DNA from: Centroberyx gerrardi
Lineage: Eukaryota; Chordata; Actinopteri; Beryciformes; Berycidae
Direction of reading: 5' to 3'
DNA length: 64,000 bases
NCBI RefSeq assembly: GCF_048128805.1
Contig: NC_135997.1
Location: forward strand, 2,515,185-2,579,184
Under the pieces are notes generated by a model. The model was not told where the DNA came from. It did not search any database and worked only from the letters and a program-made list of their open reading frames with translations. Numbering within the stretch: the stretch's first letter is position 1; every line of letters begins with the position of its first letter. Of the stretch, positions 11,183 through 22,212 are shown one piece after another. A program made the translations under genes and the position numbers.

Positions 11183-13075
11183 TAATAATAATAATAATAA
11201 ACTTTATTTGTATAGCACCTTTCATACAAGAAATGCAGCTCAAAGTGCTTTACAACAGAGAAATTACATGCACCAAGTGCTTCACATAAAACTTGATAAT
11301 GATAGTGAGAATAAGATAGAGGAGAATAGAATACATAAAATGCATCTTCACATGAAAATAGACATAGAATGAGCATAACATAAGATGGAAAATAAAACCC
11401 ACTGAATAACAATAGTAAAAATATGAGGAATGCATAACATAAGATGGAAAATAAAATCCACTGTAAAATAATAATAAAAATAAAGTTAAAAAATAGAGTA
11501 CATAGGATGCATAAAATCAAGTAAAATACAAATTTTAAAAGAAGTGCAGCAGTGCATAAGTGCGAAGCAAAGTGAGCAAAAAAAATTTTTTTTTTTTTAA
11601 ATTCAAGGCCTGTATCGGGAAAGTCATAGCTAGTTAAAGGCTAAAGTGAAGAGATAAGTTTTTAGCTTTCTTTTAAAAATATTTAGCGAGCTGGCTTCCC
11701 TGATATCTATAGGTAGCGTGTTCCATAGCTTTGGGGCGTAACTGACAAAGGCTGCATCCCCGATTTTCTTTCGGCTGTTGCTGGGAACCTCCAATAAACC
11801 AGCAACAGATGATCGCAGTGTTCTTGAAGGCAGGTAGTGAACAAGGGAGTTAGCAATGTAGCTTGGTCCTAGCCCATTAAGGGCTTTGTATATAAGGAGG
11901 AGGACCTTAAAATCAATTCTAAATGTTACAGGAAGCCAGTGTAGAGCAGCTAAAACTGGACTAATGTGCTCTCTCCTCTTGGTTCTGGTTAATAGCCGAG
12001 CTGCAGAATTTTGAATGAGCTGAAGTCTCTCGGTGGTTTTTTTCGGGAGACCAGTAAAAAGTGCGTTACAGTAATCGAGCCGGCTTGAAATAAAGGCATG
12101 AATCAGTTTTTCAGCATCTTTTTGATTTATAAATGGTCGTACTTTAGCTATGTTTCTAAGGTGGAAAAATGATGTTTTCGTCACCTTGTTAATGTGGGAC
12201 TTGAAGCTTAGATCTGAATCTAGGATAACACCAAGACTTGTAACCTCAGATTTAATCCAGGGAGCCAATGTTCCCAGATTATTAAACAGCATTTCTCTTT
12301 TTGTTTTAGGGCCGACTAGTAGGATTTCAGTTTTGTCCTCGTTTAACTTTAAAAAAATTTTGCTCATCCATTTATTTATTGCCAAAAGACAGGTAGTAAT
12401 GGAGTTTATAGCTGCAGCATCATTTGGTTCAGCAGAGATGTACAGTTGCGTGTCATCTGCATAACTATGGAAACATACATCGTGCTCTCTAATGATGTCA
12501 CCAAGTGGCAGCATGTATAGTGAGAATAATAATGGACCAAGGCAGCTCCCTTGTGCAACCCCAAAACAGATGTCATGTTTCTCAGACACATGATCTCCAA
12601 GACTGATGTAAAACTTTCTCCCTTTGATGTATGTTTTGAACCAGTTTAACACACAGTCAGAAAGACCAACCAACTTTTCAAGACGATTGATTAAGATATC
12701 ATGGTCAATCGTATCAAACACTGCACTTAGGTCCAAGAGGACAAGAATTGAGACCTTATTTTCATCAGAGTTTAGTCTGAGGTCGCTGATTATTTTAGTA
12801 AGAGCAGTTTCAGTGCTGTGGTATGTTCTAAAGCCTGATTGAAATTCCTCCAGGATATTATTTTCTTTAAGAAAGGCGTTTATTTGCACTGAAACTACCT
12901 TTTCAAGTATCTTACTAATGAATGGAAGGTTGGATATTGGCCTATAGCTTGTCAGTGCATTACCATCTAGGTTGGGTTTCTTTAGAAAGGGTTTTACAAC
13001 AGCTGTTTTGAAGGCATCTGGGAAGATGCCTGTTTGAAGGGATGTATTTATAATCTTCAGGACATGACTTATATA
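11183..13075 (-). mobile_element. 5'-truncated L2-like LINE
   Basis: A long minus-strand reverse transcriptase frame is followed by a non-coding tail ending in an ATT-type simple repeat (AATAATAATAATAA on the plus strand at about 11183) and the ACTTTATTTGTATAGCACC motif typical of fish LINE/SINE tails. The frame is closed by a stop at about 13078, where homology to the family also seems to end, so the insertion is truncated at its 5' end, as is usual for target-primed reverse transcription. Several fragments of related sequence occur at 62236-63110. Confidence 0.85.
11630..13075 (-). CDS. Partial reverse transcriptase of an L2-like non-LTR retrotransposon
   Basis: The product is an RNA-dependent DNA polymerase used by LINEs for target-primed integration. 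The frame is open for about 481 codons from 13075 to the stop at 11630. The first ATG (12889) is not the true start, because homologous sequence (PDAFKTAVVKPFLKKP, then SYRPISNLPFISKILEK) lies upstream of it. Visible RT landmarks include FQSGFR, DLSAVFDTIDHDILI, the GVAQGSCLGPLLF block and the catalytic YADD in SYADDTQLYIS. The C-terminal part contains LDYCNALFTGLP and ALHWLPV, typical of the L2 clade as I recall. The endonuclease domain is missing, so the copy cannot move by itself. The absence of stops or frameshifts over about 1.4 kb suggests a young copy. Confidence 0.9.
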   Translation of the reverse strand, partial: YISHVLKIINTSLQTGIFPDAFKTAVVKPFLKKPNLDGNALTSYRPISNLPFISKILEKVVSVQINAFLKENNILEEFQSGFRTYHSTETALTKIISDLRLNSDENKVSILVLLDLSAVFDTIDHDILINRLEKLVGLSDCVLNWFKTYIKGRKFYISLGDHVSEKHDICFGVAQGSCLGPLLFSLYMLPLGDIIREHDVCFHSYADDTQLYISAEPNDAAAINSITTCLLAINKWMSKIFLKLNEDKTEILLVGPKTKREMLFNNLGTLAPWIKSEVTSLGVILDSDLSFKSHINKVTKTSFFHLRNIAKVRPFINQKDAEKLIHAFISSRLDYCNALFTGLPKKTTERLQLIQNSAARLLTRTKRREHISPVLAALHWLPVTFRIDFKVLLLIYKALNGLGPSYIANSLVHYLPSRTLRSSVAGLLEVPSNSRKKIGDAAFVSYAPKLWNTLPIDIREASSLNIFKRKLKTYLFTLAFN

Positions 13076-13284
13076 TCACAAAATCAGTGTAGGTAAAATT
13101 TCTAAATAATCGTCCCCTCCTTTATTGAATCTTCTCCTCGCTGTAATAAAACCCAATAATGTGATAATAACAAGTTTCTCTCGTCCATTTTGATCATAAT
13201 CTTGACACCAGCATGGAAATAAGGTTGTATAAGTATAAACATCTGTTCAACTGTCGACTTTTGTTACATTAAACTTTACTTTAC

Positions 13285-13480
13285 CATCATGCCTGTTCTC
13301 ACACAACTGTTCACATGATATCTCACAAAACGTTGTGCACCCTTGATCGGTGCTGTACCTACGCCTGGCCACCTGCAGAACGCATCTCTGCACTAAAACA
13401 ACTTAAGGTTAAGGTTATGGTTAGGGGTAAATAAGAAAATAAGAAAATAAGAACTTCCCTCACAGTAGAAAACTTCCCAC
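13285..13480 (+). repeat. Dispersed SINE-like repeat, copy 1
   Basis: It shares order and wording with 47247-47475: 'GTTCTCA.ACAAC', 'ATCTCACAAAACGTTGTGCACCC', a cytosine-rich middle, 'AACTTAAGGTTAAG' and 'CAGTAGAAAACTT'. In the other copy the 3' part includes a tRNA-B-box-like phrase, which is absent here. It is non-coding. Confidence 0.5.
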
Positions 13481-15677
13481 TGAGCAATTTTACATTGATT
13501 AGCCGTTTAAAAGACTCTAAATGGTTCCAGGCTGAAATGAGGCTCCATAGGGTTTAAAAGTGAAAGTTTAGTAGCATCTTCTGTGGTAAATGACAAAAAT
13601 AAAGCGTTATCTTGTACATAAGGACTTCTCTGGTGCATGTTTTTGATATTTAATGCTGTTTTGCATTGTTTAAATATATATAATAATGTATTTGTTGCTT
13701 GCTCTAAAGCTGGGCTATACACAATGCTGAAAACACACCCAGTGCTCAGTCGGTTGATTTGTTATGACGTCACCCTGAGTTAACTAACCAGAGGCAAAAC
13801 CTGTAGCTATAGGAACAGAATACATCTTTAGACATGGAGTATTCAAAACTCCCTCTTATACTTACAGATATTGACAGCATGCATATGTGGAAGAGCTGGT
13901 CGTCCGCTGTGGGGTCACATGGTGCAACAATGCTGTGACGAAAAAGATAAACAAAACTAAACTCCTAAAAAGTCACAGTCAGATGTAAATAGCGTCACGT
14001 GACAGAATGGGAAATGGGGTCATGAACCTATTAAAATGTCTTAATCAGATCACATTTAAAAACTGATCACTTAATTGGAAGATGAACACTAGTTTTCATT
14101 TAAAGCTTCTGATGAAATACAGTAGAACTAACTTGTGAAATCTGCGTCCGTGTGCAGTTCTCAAAGGAGGATTTCCTTGCAGCGTTCCTTCCGGCTGGAG
14201 CAGAACATGTCGGACCTGCAGCAGGTTTCCAGCTCCATGCCATGTAATCAGGACTGGAACTCGAGCCGCTCCTCCGCGGGTCGCTGTGGCCCCGCTCATT
14301 ATCTTATCTCCCATTGTAACCCGCTGTAATTCCCCCCCTCATGATTGATGATGTCGCTGTCTGATTACACCAAGACAAAACCCCCTAAGATCACCTTTCC
14401 CTCCCGTGGCCAAGTCCACCAGAGAGGACAGGGAGGGGAGGGCGGGGGGGGGGGGGGGCGGCCATTTTGAGTTGCTGTCTCTGTGTCAGGTGCATGTCAG
14501 GTTCTTAGTCTCTACACAGGAATCAGCATTGTGATGCAGCTGGTGGTTTATTACTGAGCCCCTGAAGTGACGGTGCATTTTTTTTCTTCAAATGTGTTTC
14601 TGGTGTGCATGAGAAATCATTTCTGGTTGTTTTGTGACAGGATGGTTTTCTTTGTGCAAGTCACGTCGCTTACTTCGCTGCTATTTCAGTTTTGCAAGTG
14701 TTTTGCAAGTTTTGCAAGTGTTCTGTCTTTAGGGATGATAATACATCAGTTAGTAGAGTCATATTTTCAACTTGGACTTAAATATAAAGAAACTGCAGTG
14801 TTCTGAGGAAGGCGAACAAGTCTTCATCTTCATCATTCTGGATAGGCTTCCCACATATGCACATGCTTGGGCGGGTCACACTAGAAATTAATTCTTGTGC
14901 GCACCAGAAACACATTTGAAAAAAACAAAAAGTCACTTTTTTTGCTCCGTAGTTTAGGACGAAGCAAAAAAAATATAAAGGTTGTAATCTCAATATTGTT
15001 ACCTAAAACAAGAATCATTTTCCTGTTATCAGGATAAATTCTCAGGATAAATGTTGCACAAATTTTCATGAGGACTAGAATCGTTACACTTGGATACCGA
15101 CACAGGTTTGATTGAATTGGCAATTATCTAGATGCAGCTAACAAGATACTGAGCAAAGTGTTTGGATAAGGAGCTTCAGGTTGTCCGGGACAAAAAGAGA
15201 ACAAGAAAGCCTCGGTATAAAACATTTAGACCGAAGGCTCCTCTGCCTGAGATCAGGTCGCCGCTCGCCTCGCACAAATCAGATAGGTAACCTGTGCTCT
15301 TTTTAAGCGAGACAGCGAGCCTCGTCTCTCGGCGCGGCGGGTGGAGACAGACGGCTCATTATCGTGCCGCGGGGGACGGAGCGGCCCGGCGCCCCGGCCC
15401 CCACGCCACCGCTCAGTTTCCCGTGCGGCGACACGAGGCGGCGCTCATCTCTGACCTCGCCGAGTGCAGGTCGCTCGCAGAGTCACATTAAAGTTTCAGA
15501 GGGCCCAAAGGTCCCCGTCAGGAGTGTTAACAGCAGCATTGTCCCGGCTCCCCCTAACTCAAAGGGCCAAGTGTAACAAGGCACCTGCGCCTCCCCCACC
15601 CCCCCCTCCGCCCCCCCCCGCATGTCCGCCCCCCTGGGTCCACAGATACAGTGACACCCCACAAATCCATCCAGTGT

Positions 15678-15679
<2 letters not shown>

Positions 15680-15750
<71 letters not shown>
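15680..15750. repeat. (GA)n microsatellite
   Basis: An almost pure GA tract is interrupted once by GCGA. It lies beside a C-rich segment (15590-15625). The long Ser/Leu and Glu/Arg open frames on both strands are direct translations of it and are not genes. Confidence 0.9.
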
Positions 15751-15755
<5 letters not shown>

Positions 15756-16050
15756 GGAATTCAAGAACATGCGCCTTTTTCCGCAAGTGTGTCCTTTCAA
15801 ACTGACTGTGCACTGTAAATAATCTCCAGTCATTTAGTCTATCATTGAGTCCTAAAATTGTAATTTTCTTAAAATAAGTGAAAAATCTGCCAGTGGAGTT
15901 AGATCATTTCACTTGTTTCAAGAATTTAGTAGCATCAAGTGTCATTTTGAACTTGACAGCAGTGCAGTGATCTGCATTATTCTGACTGGTTTCAACAGAC
16001 TGACACTCATTTCTAGAAAATTCCTGAAACAAGTGAAGCAGCATTGGGAA

Positions 16051-16417
16051 TAGGGCTGAACAATTAATCGAAATTTTATCGAAATCGCAATATGGCTTAC
16101 TGCAATTTTCAAATCGCAGGAGGCGCAATATTTGTTAAAGGTGAAATGTGTGTCAAAATACCATTTTAAATTAAATATTGTCGTGCTGCAGAGATGTCCT
16201 GGCCTACACATCATATTCTACAGACTTAAGAAAATATCTTTGTTTGGTACAGATCCCTGCAAAAATCACACCATAATCATTTTAATATGTTTTTCAATTA
16301 AAATGAGAATAATGATGTAAAAATGACCATTCCCTCTAATATCGCAAATCATATCGCAATTGCAATATCAGTCAAAATAATCGCAATTAGATATTTTTTC
16401 AAAATCGTTCAGCCCTA
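16051..16417. mobile_element. hAT-type non-autonomous element (TIR TAGGGCTG)
   Basis: It starts TAGGGCTGAACAATTAATCG and ends AAATCGTTCAGCCCTA, with inverted subterminal 'ATCGCAAT' words on both sides. There is no transposase. No convincing 8-bp target duplication is seen, so the flanks may have decayed. Confidence 0.7.
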
Positions 16418-16439
16418 ACTTATACTGGGTAGGTATCAG

Positions 16440-16955
16440 CTTTCAGTTCAGTGTCAACCGGCTACCAGAGTGACATCCGCCTCAAGGTTCGCTGTGTTGC
16501 ATTCTGGGATGCTTTTCTGCTCACCACAGCTGTAAAGAGGTTATCTGAGTTACTGCTGCCTTTCTGTCAGCTCCAACCAGTCAGGCCGTTCTCCTCTGAC
16601 CTCTCTCATCAACAAGGCGTTTCCGTCCGCAGAACCGCCGCTCACTGGATGTTTTTTGTTTTTCGTACCATTCTGTGTAACCTCTTAAGACTGTTGTGTG
16701 TGAAAATCCCAGGAGATCAGCAGGTTCAGAAATACTCAAAGCAGCCCGTCTGGCACCAACAGCCACACCACGGTCAAAGTCACTGAGATCACATTTTTTC
16801 CCCATTCTGATGTTTGATGTGAACATGAACTGAAGCTGCTGACCTGTATCTGCATGATCTTATGCATTGCACTGCTGCCACATGATTGTCTTATTGGATA
16901 ATTGCATGAATGAAGAGTGCAGGTGTTCCTATTAAAGTGCTCAGTGAGTGTATAT
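16440..16955 (-). mobile_element. Truncated Tc1-like transposon
   Basis: The right side carries a Tc1-like terminus (TTAAAGTGCTCAGTGAGTG at about 16932-16950), followed inward by the N-terminal part of a transposase. Only the 5' half of the element is present. The 3' half is replaced by sequence leading to the hAT-type element at 16051-16417. Confidence 0.75.
16581..16826 (-). pseudogene. Tc1-like transposase, N-terminal fragment
   Basis: The frame encodes about 81 residues. MGKKCDLSDFDRGVAVGARR at residues 8-27 is followed by the helix-turn-helix segment LSISEPADLLGFSHTTVLR and then WYEKQKTSS. This matches the paired-like DNA-binding domain of fish Tc1-type transposases as I know them. The frame stops soon after the GRKRLVDERGQRR region, and no DDE catalytic part follows, so it is a non-functional remnant. 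Confidence 0.8.
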
Positions 16956-18229
16956 TAGGGCTGAAACGATTCCTCGAGAAACTCGAGTAACTCGATTACT
17001 AAAAATCATCGATGCAAATTCTTTGCATCGAAGCTTCGTTTAATCCATATAACTATATACACGCTCAGTGTTTCGCACGGATGATTATTACTGTTGCACA
17101 ACGCGCTGGAGAAAGAGAGAGAAAATAGCGAGGGGCGAAGAGAAGAGACAGGCCAGAGAAAACGACAGAAAGTGTCCAAAGTTTCGGATCCAGTGTTGCC
17201 AACTTGGCGACTTTGTCGCTAGACTTAGCGACTTTTCAGACCCCCCTGGCGACTTTATTTCTCAAAAGCGACTAGCGACAAATCTGCCGACTTTTTCTGA
17301 CCATGGGAAGCAATGTTAATGTGTTGAATCCCAAAGCATTTGGCAATAAATTGGTTCGGCTGATGCCGGTTTTCTCTACTTGCTTGTCTAATCCAGAGAG
17401 GTCTGACGATCACAGCGCTTCCCACACACAGCGTAGCTCCTTCCCTCCGCTGAGAGCAGGGACTGTAGGATAGGGTCCACTTGTAATTGCTACCGGCGTA
17501 CGCCGAAACTGGCCGGGTGGGCGGAGTCAGCACTTAATATTAAAACGGGATGAGATGAAGGCTAGTAAAGAATGCACGTTAATTATGGCTATATGTAATG
17601 GCTAGTTAAGAACTAAATCAATATGGTGGCTAGTTATGATGTCCCTAAGTTAGCTAAGTTTTCTTCAAGAAAATAACCACAGAAAATAAAATGCTGCAGT
17701 CAATTTGTGAAAGCCTGAGCTTCATTCATGTTATTATTATGATAGTCACACACACATACACCCCCCCCCACCCCCCCCACCCCCACACACACACACACAC
17801 CTACTCCCCTCACAGTGATGCATAAAATACCCCAGAAAGCAAAATATCAGGTGGTGTAAGTAGCAATTGGAGCCTAAAATGCACCAGTCCAATACAGCAG
17901 GTATATTCAGTTTAGTTTGATTGCAGTGAGTAGGGTCAGCAGGTGTAGGGCAACCCTTCAACATACCAAATAAATGTACATTAGCCAGTCTTATGAACTT
18001 GTATGATATTTAGGCCTAGTAATAAATATCAATAATAATTATTATTTCACCTCGTTTTCAGTAAATCACAGCGTCGTATGGACAGCTTCGTGCGGACAGC
18101 TTTTCTCTTTTGTATATTTACTATTGCTCTTTAATAAAGCAAAAGTATTTCTTATCCGATTACTCGATTAATCGATGGAATAATCGGTAGAATACTCGAT
18201 TACTAAAATAATCGATAGCTGCAGCCCTA
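16956..18229. mobile_element. hAT-type element with perfect 8-bp target duplication
   Basis: It begins TAGGGCTGAAACGATTCCTC and ends GCTGCAGCCCTA. Subterminal 'ACTCGATTACTAAAA.AATCGAT' words are inverted at the two ends. The 8 bases GTGTATAT flank it exactly at 16948-16955 and 18230-18237, the hallmark of hAT integration. It landed at the very end of the Tc1-like remnant. The interior contains 'GTTGCCAACTTGGCGAC' type repeats (about 17192-17300) and a CA/C-rich tract (17750-17800). No complete transposase is seen. Confidence 0.85.
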
Positions 18230-18980
18230 GTGTATATATATATCTGCCAGCTCTAACTCAGACTGTAGGAAGTAACGCAGCAGTGCACGCTGGGAGTGGA
18301 GTCCAGGATCGGGCTCAGATGATAGGATTGTCTCTGAGACGGCTGATCACATTAAAGGTGCAGGACAGATCCTGAACAGACCGTCGCTCCTGCCAGCTCA
18401 GAGTTACTGATGATGTTGTTTCAATACGCTCACTTCAGCTTCCAAAACCTGCTTTCATTTCCGCATCAATCAAGATATCAATTCAGGCACAAAGCATAAA
18501 TATTCCACTTAGTTTTAACATTGGGGTTATTTGACACTTGACCGCCATGAAAACCAGAATATAAACTACTCACCAAGATCGGATGCAGCTGGACGAGTTT
18601 TTGGCATCCGGATTTTTTATTCCCATTCATTTAAATGAAAACTGACATTTAACACGTTTGTGAACAGATTCAACAACAGATCCCGCTGCTGTGATTTTCA
18701 ACTGACTCCAACGTTTTGGAACATAATTTCGCCAAATAGCATTTTTATTGATAGAAGAGAACATAGCGGAGGGATACCATTTAGGAGAGATAGTTCCTGT
18801 TTGGGAGACCGGATCTACTTTAATTTTTAAACACTAATTTTAGTGTAAACCAAGAATAGAACTCGTCCTGCTGCATCTGATCTTACTTAGTAGTTTATAT
18901 TCTGGTTTCTGGTCAAGTGCTGAATAATTTCCATGTTAAAACTAAGTGGCTTTAACACTAGAAAGGCCAATCTGTGAGCT

Positions 18981-19314
18981 CATTGGTTCTCAACCTGTTT
19001 GGCTCATGACCCCTTAAAACGAAGCGAGTTGTGTGTACAGGTGTGTACAGTGCAGAGTGGTGAACAGTTCAACCACAGAATGATTTTCTCTTTTCAGGTT
19101 GTTTCACTTGATTCAATATCAGAGGCCTTGAGGCTGAAAAATATTGAGTATTACACAAGAAAAAAGCAAAAATTAGAGAAAACTTTGAAAAAATACACAT
19201 AATAATAAATCTGTATAGTAGATATGTTTTTCCTATCCCATAAATCATATCACACCCCCTAAAACGATCTTGCGACCCACTGGGGGGTCCCGACCCCCAG
19301 GTTGAGAACCACTG
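18981..19314. mobile_element. Non-autonomous TIR element (GGTTCTCAACC ends)
   Basis: The left end TTGGTTCTCAACCTGTTTGG is matched by the right end CCAGGTTGAGAACCACTG, with 'CATGACCCC' and 'GCGACCCACTGGGGGGTCCC' phrases next to them. It is related to the element ending at 8247. There is no coding capacity. Confidence 0.75.
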
Positions 19315-20504
19315 CGGATATTTTGGCTTTCGACATCTACAAGCTGTGCTGAAATTTCTACTTGACCTCTCCCGGAAACGCTGTCTTTAGAGACCAGAGA
19401 CTTTCCATTTTCAAAATCAAGGAGAGGAGTTTATGATCGATTTTAACCGCCTTTTCCCAGCAACCGATGTTTTGACAGACAGTTTCCATGGAGACGGACT
19501 CTGACGCTCGGTGCTCCAGTCTGAGTTTCAGGATTCTGCAGCTTCAGTCTCACTGATGTGAAACTCGGCCTATAACTACTTATTTCATGTGGCATTATTT
19601 TCTGAAATTGAAATTAAGAAAATTGTATTTTGAAAAAATACTATAAAACATTTCACACTTTCTTGATTTCTACACTTTTCCCCTGTATTTAGAAAATGTT
19701 CCTGCTCAATTTGTAATTTGACTGCAACAGGTTGCAACACGTGTAGCAGTCTGTCAATTACAGCCACATTCATTGCTTCAAATTAACACTTTTTAAAAAC
19801 ACTATGAAGAAAATTGTCTTTTTTTTTGGATGGTTATCTATTTTGACTTAATAGAAAACAGGCCGTCTTTGTAAAATCCCCCTTTATTTGCTGTAGTCGG
19901 GACATAATGTGGATGTTACAGTCTCTCTGTTGGCTGGCAGGCTGCAGCAGATATTTGGCAGAACTAACCGCCACAGAAATCACACCAGTGACATCTGTTG
20001 GAAGTGCAGCTCGGTCTGTAAAACCTCTGACCCCCTACTGTTAGAACAAGACAATGATTATCTGGGATTGTGGAAGATGCAATATTTCAAAAACACTCTG
20101 TATTTTCTCTGAACAAAGAGACACCTGCTGCAGATTGAGTGACATCACTTCAACAAGCTGCAGCTTGGCGACTGAGGTAGCAGAAAACTGTAAATAAATA
20201 TGATGAAGAACAACAAATATATCATTATGATAAAGCCACAAGGATTTGCTCATCCTCATTACGTCATTTGTTTTGCTGCATTTGTGATTTAGAATTTGGT
20301 CATAAATGTCAGGTTGTTGACTGAGTGTGAAACGTTTCAGAGTCCAGAGGCGCTGGATGATTTCCATCTGCCGGCCTGCAGAAACTAAATCCTCTGCAGC
20401 TCTGCCTTACTGTCCTCCTCTCACTGCTTCATGTCTCATTCAAAGCACTGGAATGATGGCAAGTCGCACAAAAACTGAAACTCCTCCATACAGTTTACAG
20501 GTGG
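19315..20504. other. Non-coding stretch, nothing recognised
   Basis: The short open frames have no domain or splice context. I see no repeats with clear boundaries and no RNA gene. Confidence 0.45.
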
Positions 20505-21578
20505 ACACTACCAGTCAAAAGTCTGGACTCACCTGATTGAATGTTCTATGTTTTTCATTCTCTTAAAGCCATTTTGATCTAAAGGCTTCTGCTTAAATGC
20601 TTGAAATGTGTTTTTTAGACAAATATAAATACCGTATTTCCTCTAATATTGGCCCGGGCCTTTATTTACCTCAACTGCAGAGGGTACCAGGCCTTTATTG
20701 GAAGCAGGCTTATATTAGAGACAGGCCTTTATTTCTAATTCCCTCTGTTTGATAAGTATATTTGCTCATATTTTAGTACGAAGCTTCCTTGTTTTCTGAT
20801 CTGCTTCTGTTGGGGTTCGTTAGGTAGACGTTTTTTTGTTACTGCAATGCATTACGATAATTACGGTAATCGACGACGGCATGCTCCAGAGACTTCCGCC
20901 GGCCGAGCCATCTTGTGGCACTTGTACGTTACTACAAACTACAGTTACAAACAGGCACCAGGAGTTTACCGGTATCCACCGTTGTTTGCATGTAAGCTGA
21001 AGCTAACTGAAGCTAACTGAAGCTGGGCGCCGATGTGTTCCCGGTGATCCGGCCGAGATTTCGGCGGGGGTCCCGATGCTGATGCGTCACCGGGCGTCCG
21101 GGGCTTGGACCGGGAGGATCAATGCGGCCGTGGGCGCGGTGGAGAGGACAGCGGCGGAGAGAGGAGACGGACACGGTCCAGCCATACACTAGGTTTTGAC
21201 CTAGTCTTTTTCCTTTGTTTTTTCCCCCGGCCTGTATTTGAGGCCGGCCTTTATTTGTTCGTGTCGACGACGGCCCCGGCCATTATCGGAGACCCGGCTT
21301 TTAATTGACTACAGGCCACTATTAGAGGAAATACGGTAGTGAAGTTGATCCTATGTATGAATTTCTTTCCAAAGTCTTTGCCTTTCCATCAAGGCAAAGG
21401 GCGGCTACTTTAAAGAATCTAAAATATAAGATCGTTTTGATTTGTTTAACACTTTTTTGGTCGCTGCATAATTCCATTTGTGTTATTTCATAGTTTTGAT
21501 GTCTTTACTGTTATTCTAAAATGTGGAAAATAGTAAAAATAAAGAAAAATGTGTGTCCAAACTTTTGACTGGTAGTGT
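20505..21578. mobile_element. Tc1-type MITE split by a nested element
   Basis: The outer ends ACACTACCAGTCAAAAGTCT and ACTTTTGACTGGTAGTGT are inverted copies typical of Tc1/mariner-type MITEs in fish. The two halves, 20505-20629 and 21339-21578, together make about 365 bp. They are separated by the TA-flanked element at 20632-21336, which therefore inserted later. Confidence 0.85.
20632..21336. mobile_element. 705-bp TIR element (CCGTATTTCCTCTAATA), copy 1
   Basis: The ends CCGTATTTCCTCTAATATTG and CTATTAGAGGAAATACGG are inverted repeats directly flanked by TA on both sides, which suggests TA target duplication. Subterminal 'GGCCTTTATTT' words recur several times in both orientations. A close copy in the opposite orientation lies at 48285-48955. 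The 67-codon frame inside has no recognised domain. The superfamily is undetermined. Confidence 0.85.
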
Positions 21579-22212
21579 ATCAGGGTTCAACCGATGTGGG
21601 TTTTGAAGGCCAATACAATATTTTTGTATTGAAGCAGCTGATATTCACCATCTTTAAATTTGACCATTTTTATGCCTGAAATATTTAGACCATCATGGGG
21701 CACTAAAGCACTCCACTGAAACCCAGACTGATGAAATACTTTTTATTTATTTATTTTTAACATCATTGAAAAGTTGAATGAATAAATAAAATATGCCAAG
21801 AAAATTAAATTTCATTTCAAATTACAGACTGTTTTTCTGTAGCTGGATGACACCGACTGGCCTATATCTGATATTCAATAAAAGCTTAATATTGATCAAA
21901 CCCTACTGGGAATAATGCACTTGACAGACTCTGATAAATAAAAGGCACGAGTGTTATCAGGTAGAAACAGTGGATTTGCTGCCATCTAGTGGTTTGATCC
22001 TGAACCTCCATCACAGGCCAAAGAACTGCTGGTGAAAATCAGAACAACACAGAATTATCTCCCTTTTCTCAACATGTAAACCGCTTCCAAACGGTGCTAC
22101 GAAATTAGTGATTGTAAAAAATGATTATATGTAAAATAGATTGGGGATTTAAATCTCCTCTACAAACTGAAGATGAGAAAGAGATTTTGAATTTAGCCAA
22201 GAATGAGAGATT
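21579..22212. other. slc22a18 3' flank
   Basis: This interval lies downstream of the slc22a18 stop codon on the minus strand. It presumably contains the 3' UTR. A run giving AATAAATAAA on the minus strand lies at about 21740-21756, but it is 450 bp from the stop, so its role as polyadenylation signal is uncertain. Nothing else is recognised. Confidence 0.4.

Larger units (their letters stand above)
13076..16050. other. Non-coding stretch with low-complexity tracts
   Basis: No exon is supported. The interval 13285-13480 is a dispersed SINE-like segment related to 47247-47475. The interval 14100-14400 is unique and contains homeodomain/PBX-like words (TGATTGATGATG, TGATTACA) beside a G-run at 14441-14460. 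The interval 15294-15480 is CpG-rich. The interval 15583-15625 is C-rich, and 15680-15750 is a GA microsatellite, which accounts for the open frames there. Confidence 0.5.

Noticed and set aside
11167..11520. 117-codon hydrophobic minus frame
   Set aside because: It lies in the AT-rich 3' tail of the LINE; hydrophobicity follows base composition.
12889..12889. ATG at 12889 as start of the LINE protein
   Set aside because: RT homology continues upstream in the same frame to about 13075.
15464..15833. 113- and 116-codon frames on both strands
   Set aside because: They are the GA/CT microsatellite read in frame, plus C-rich proline sequence.
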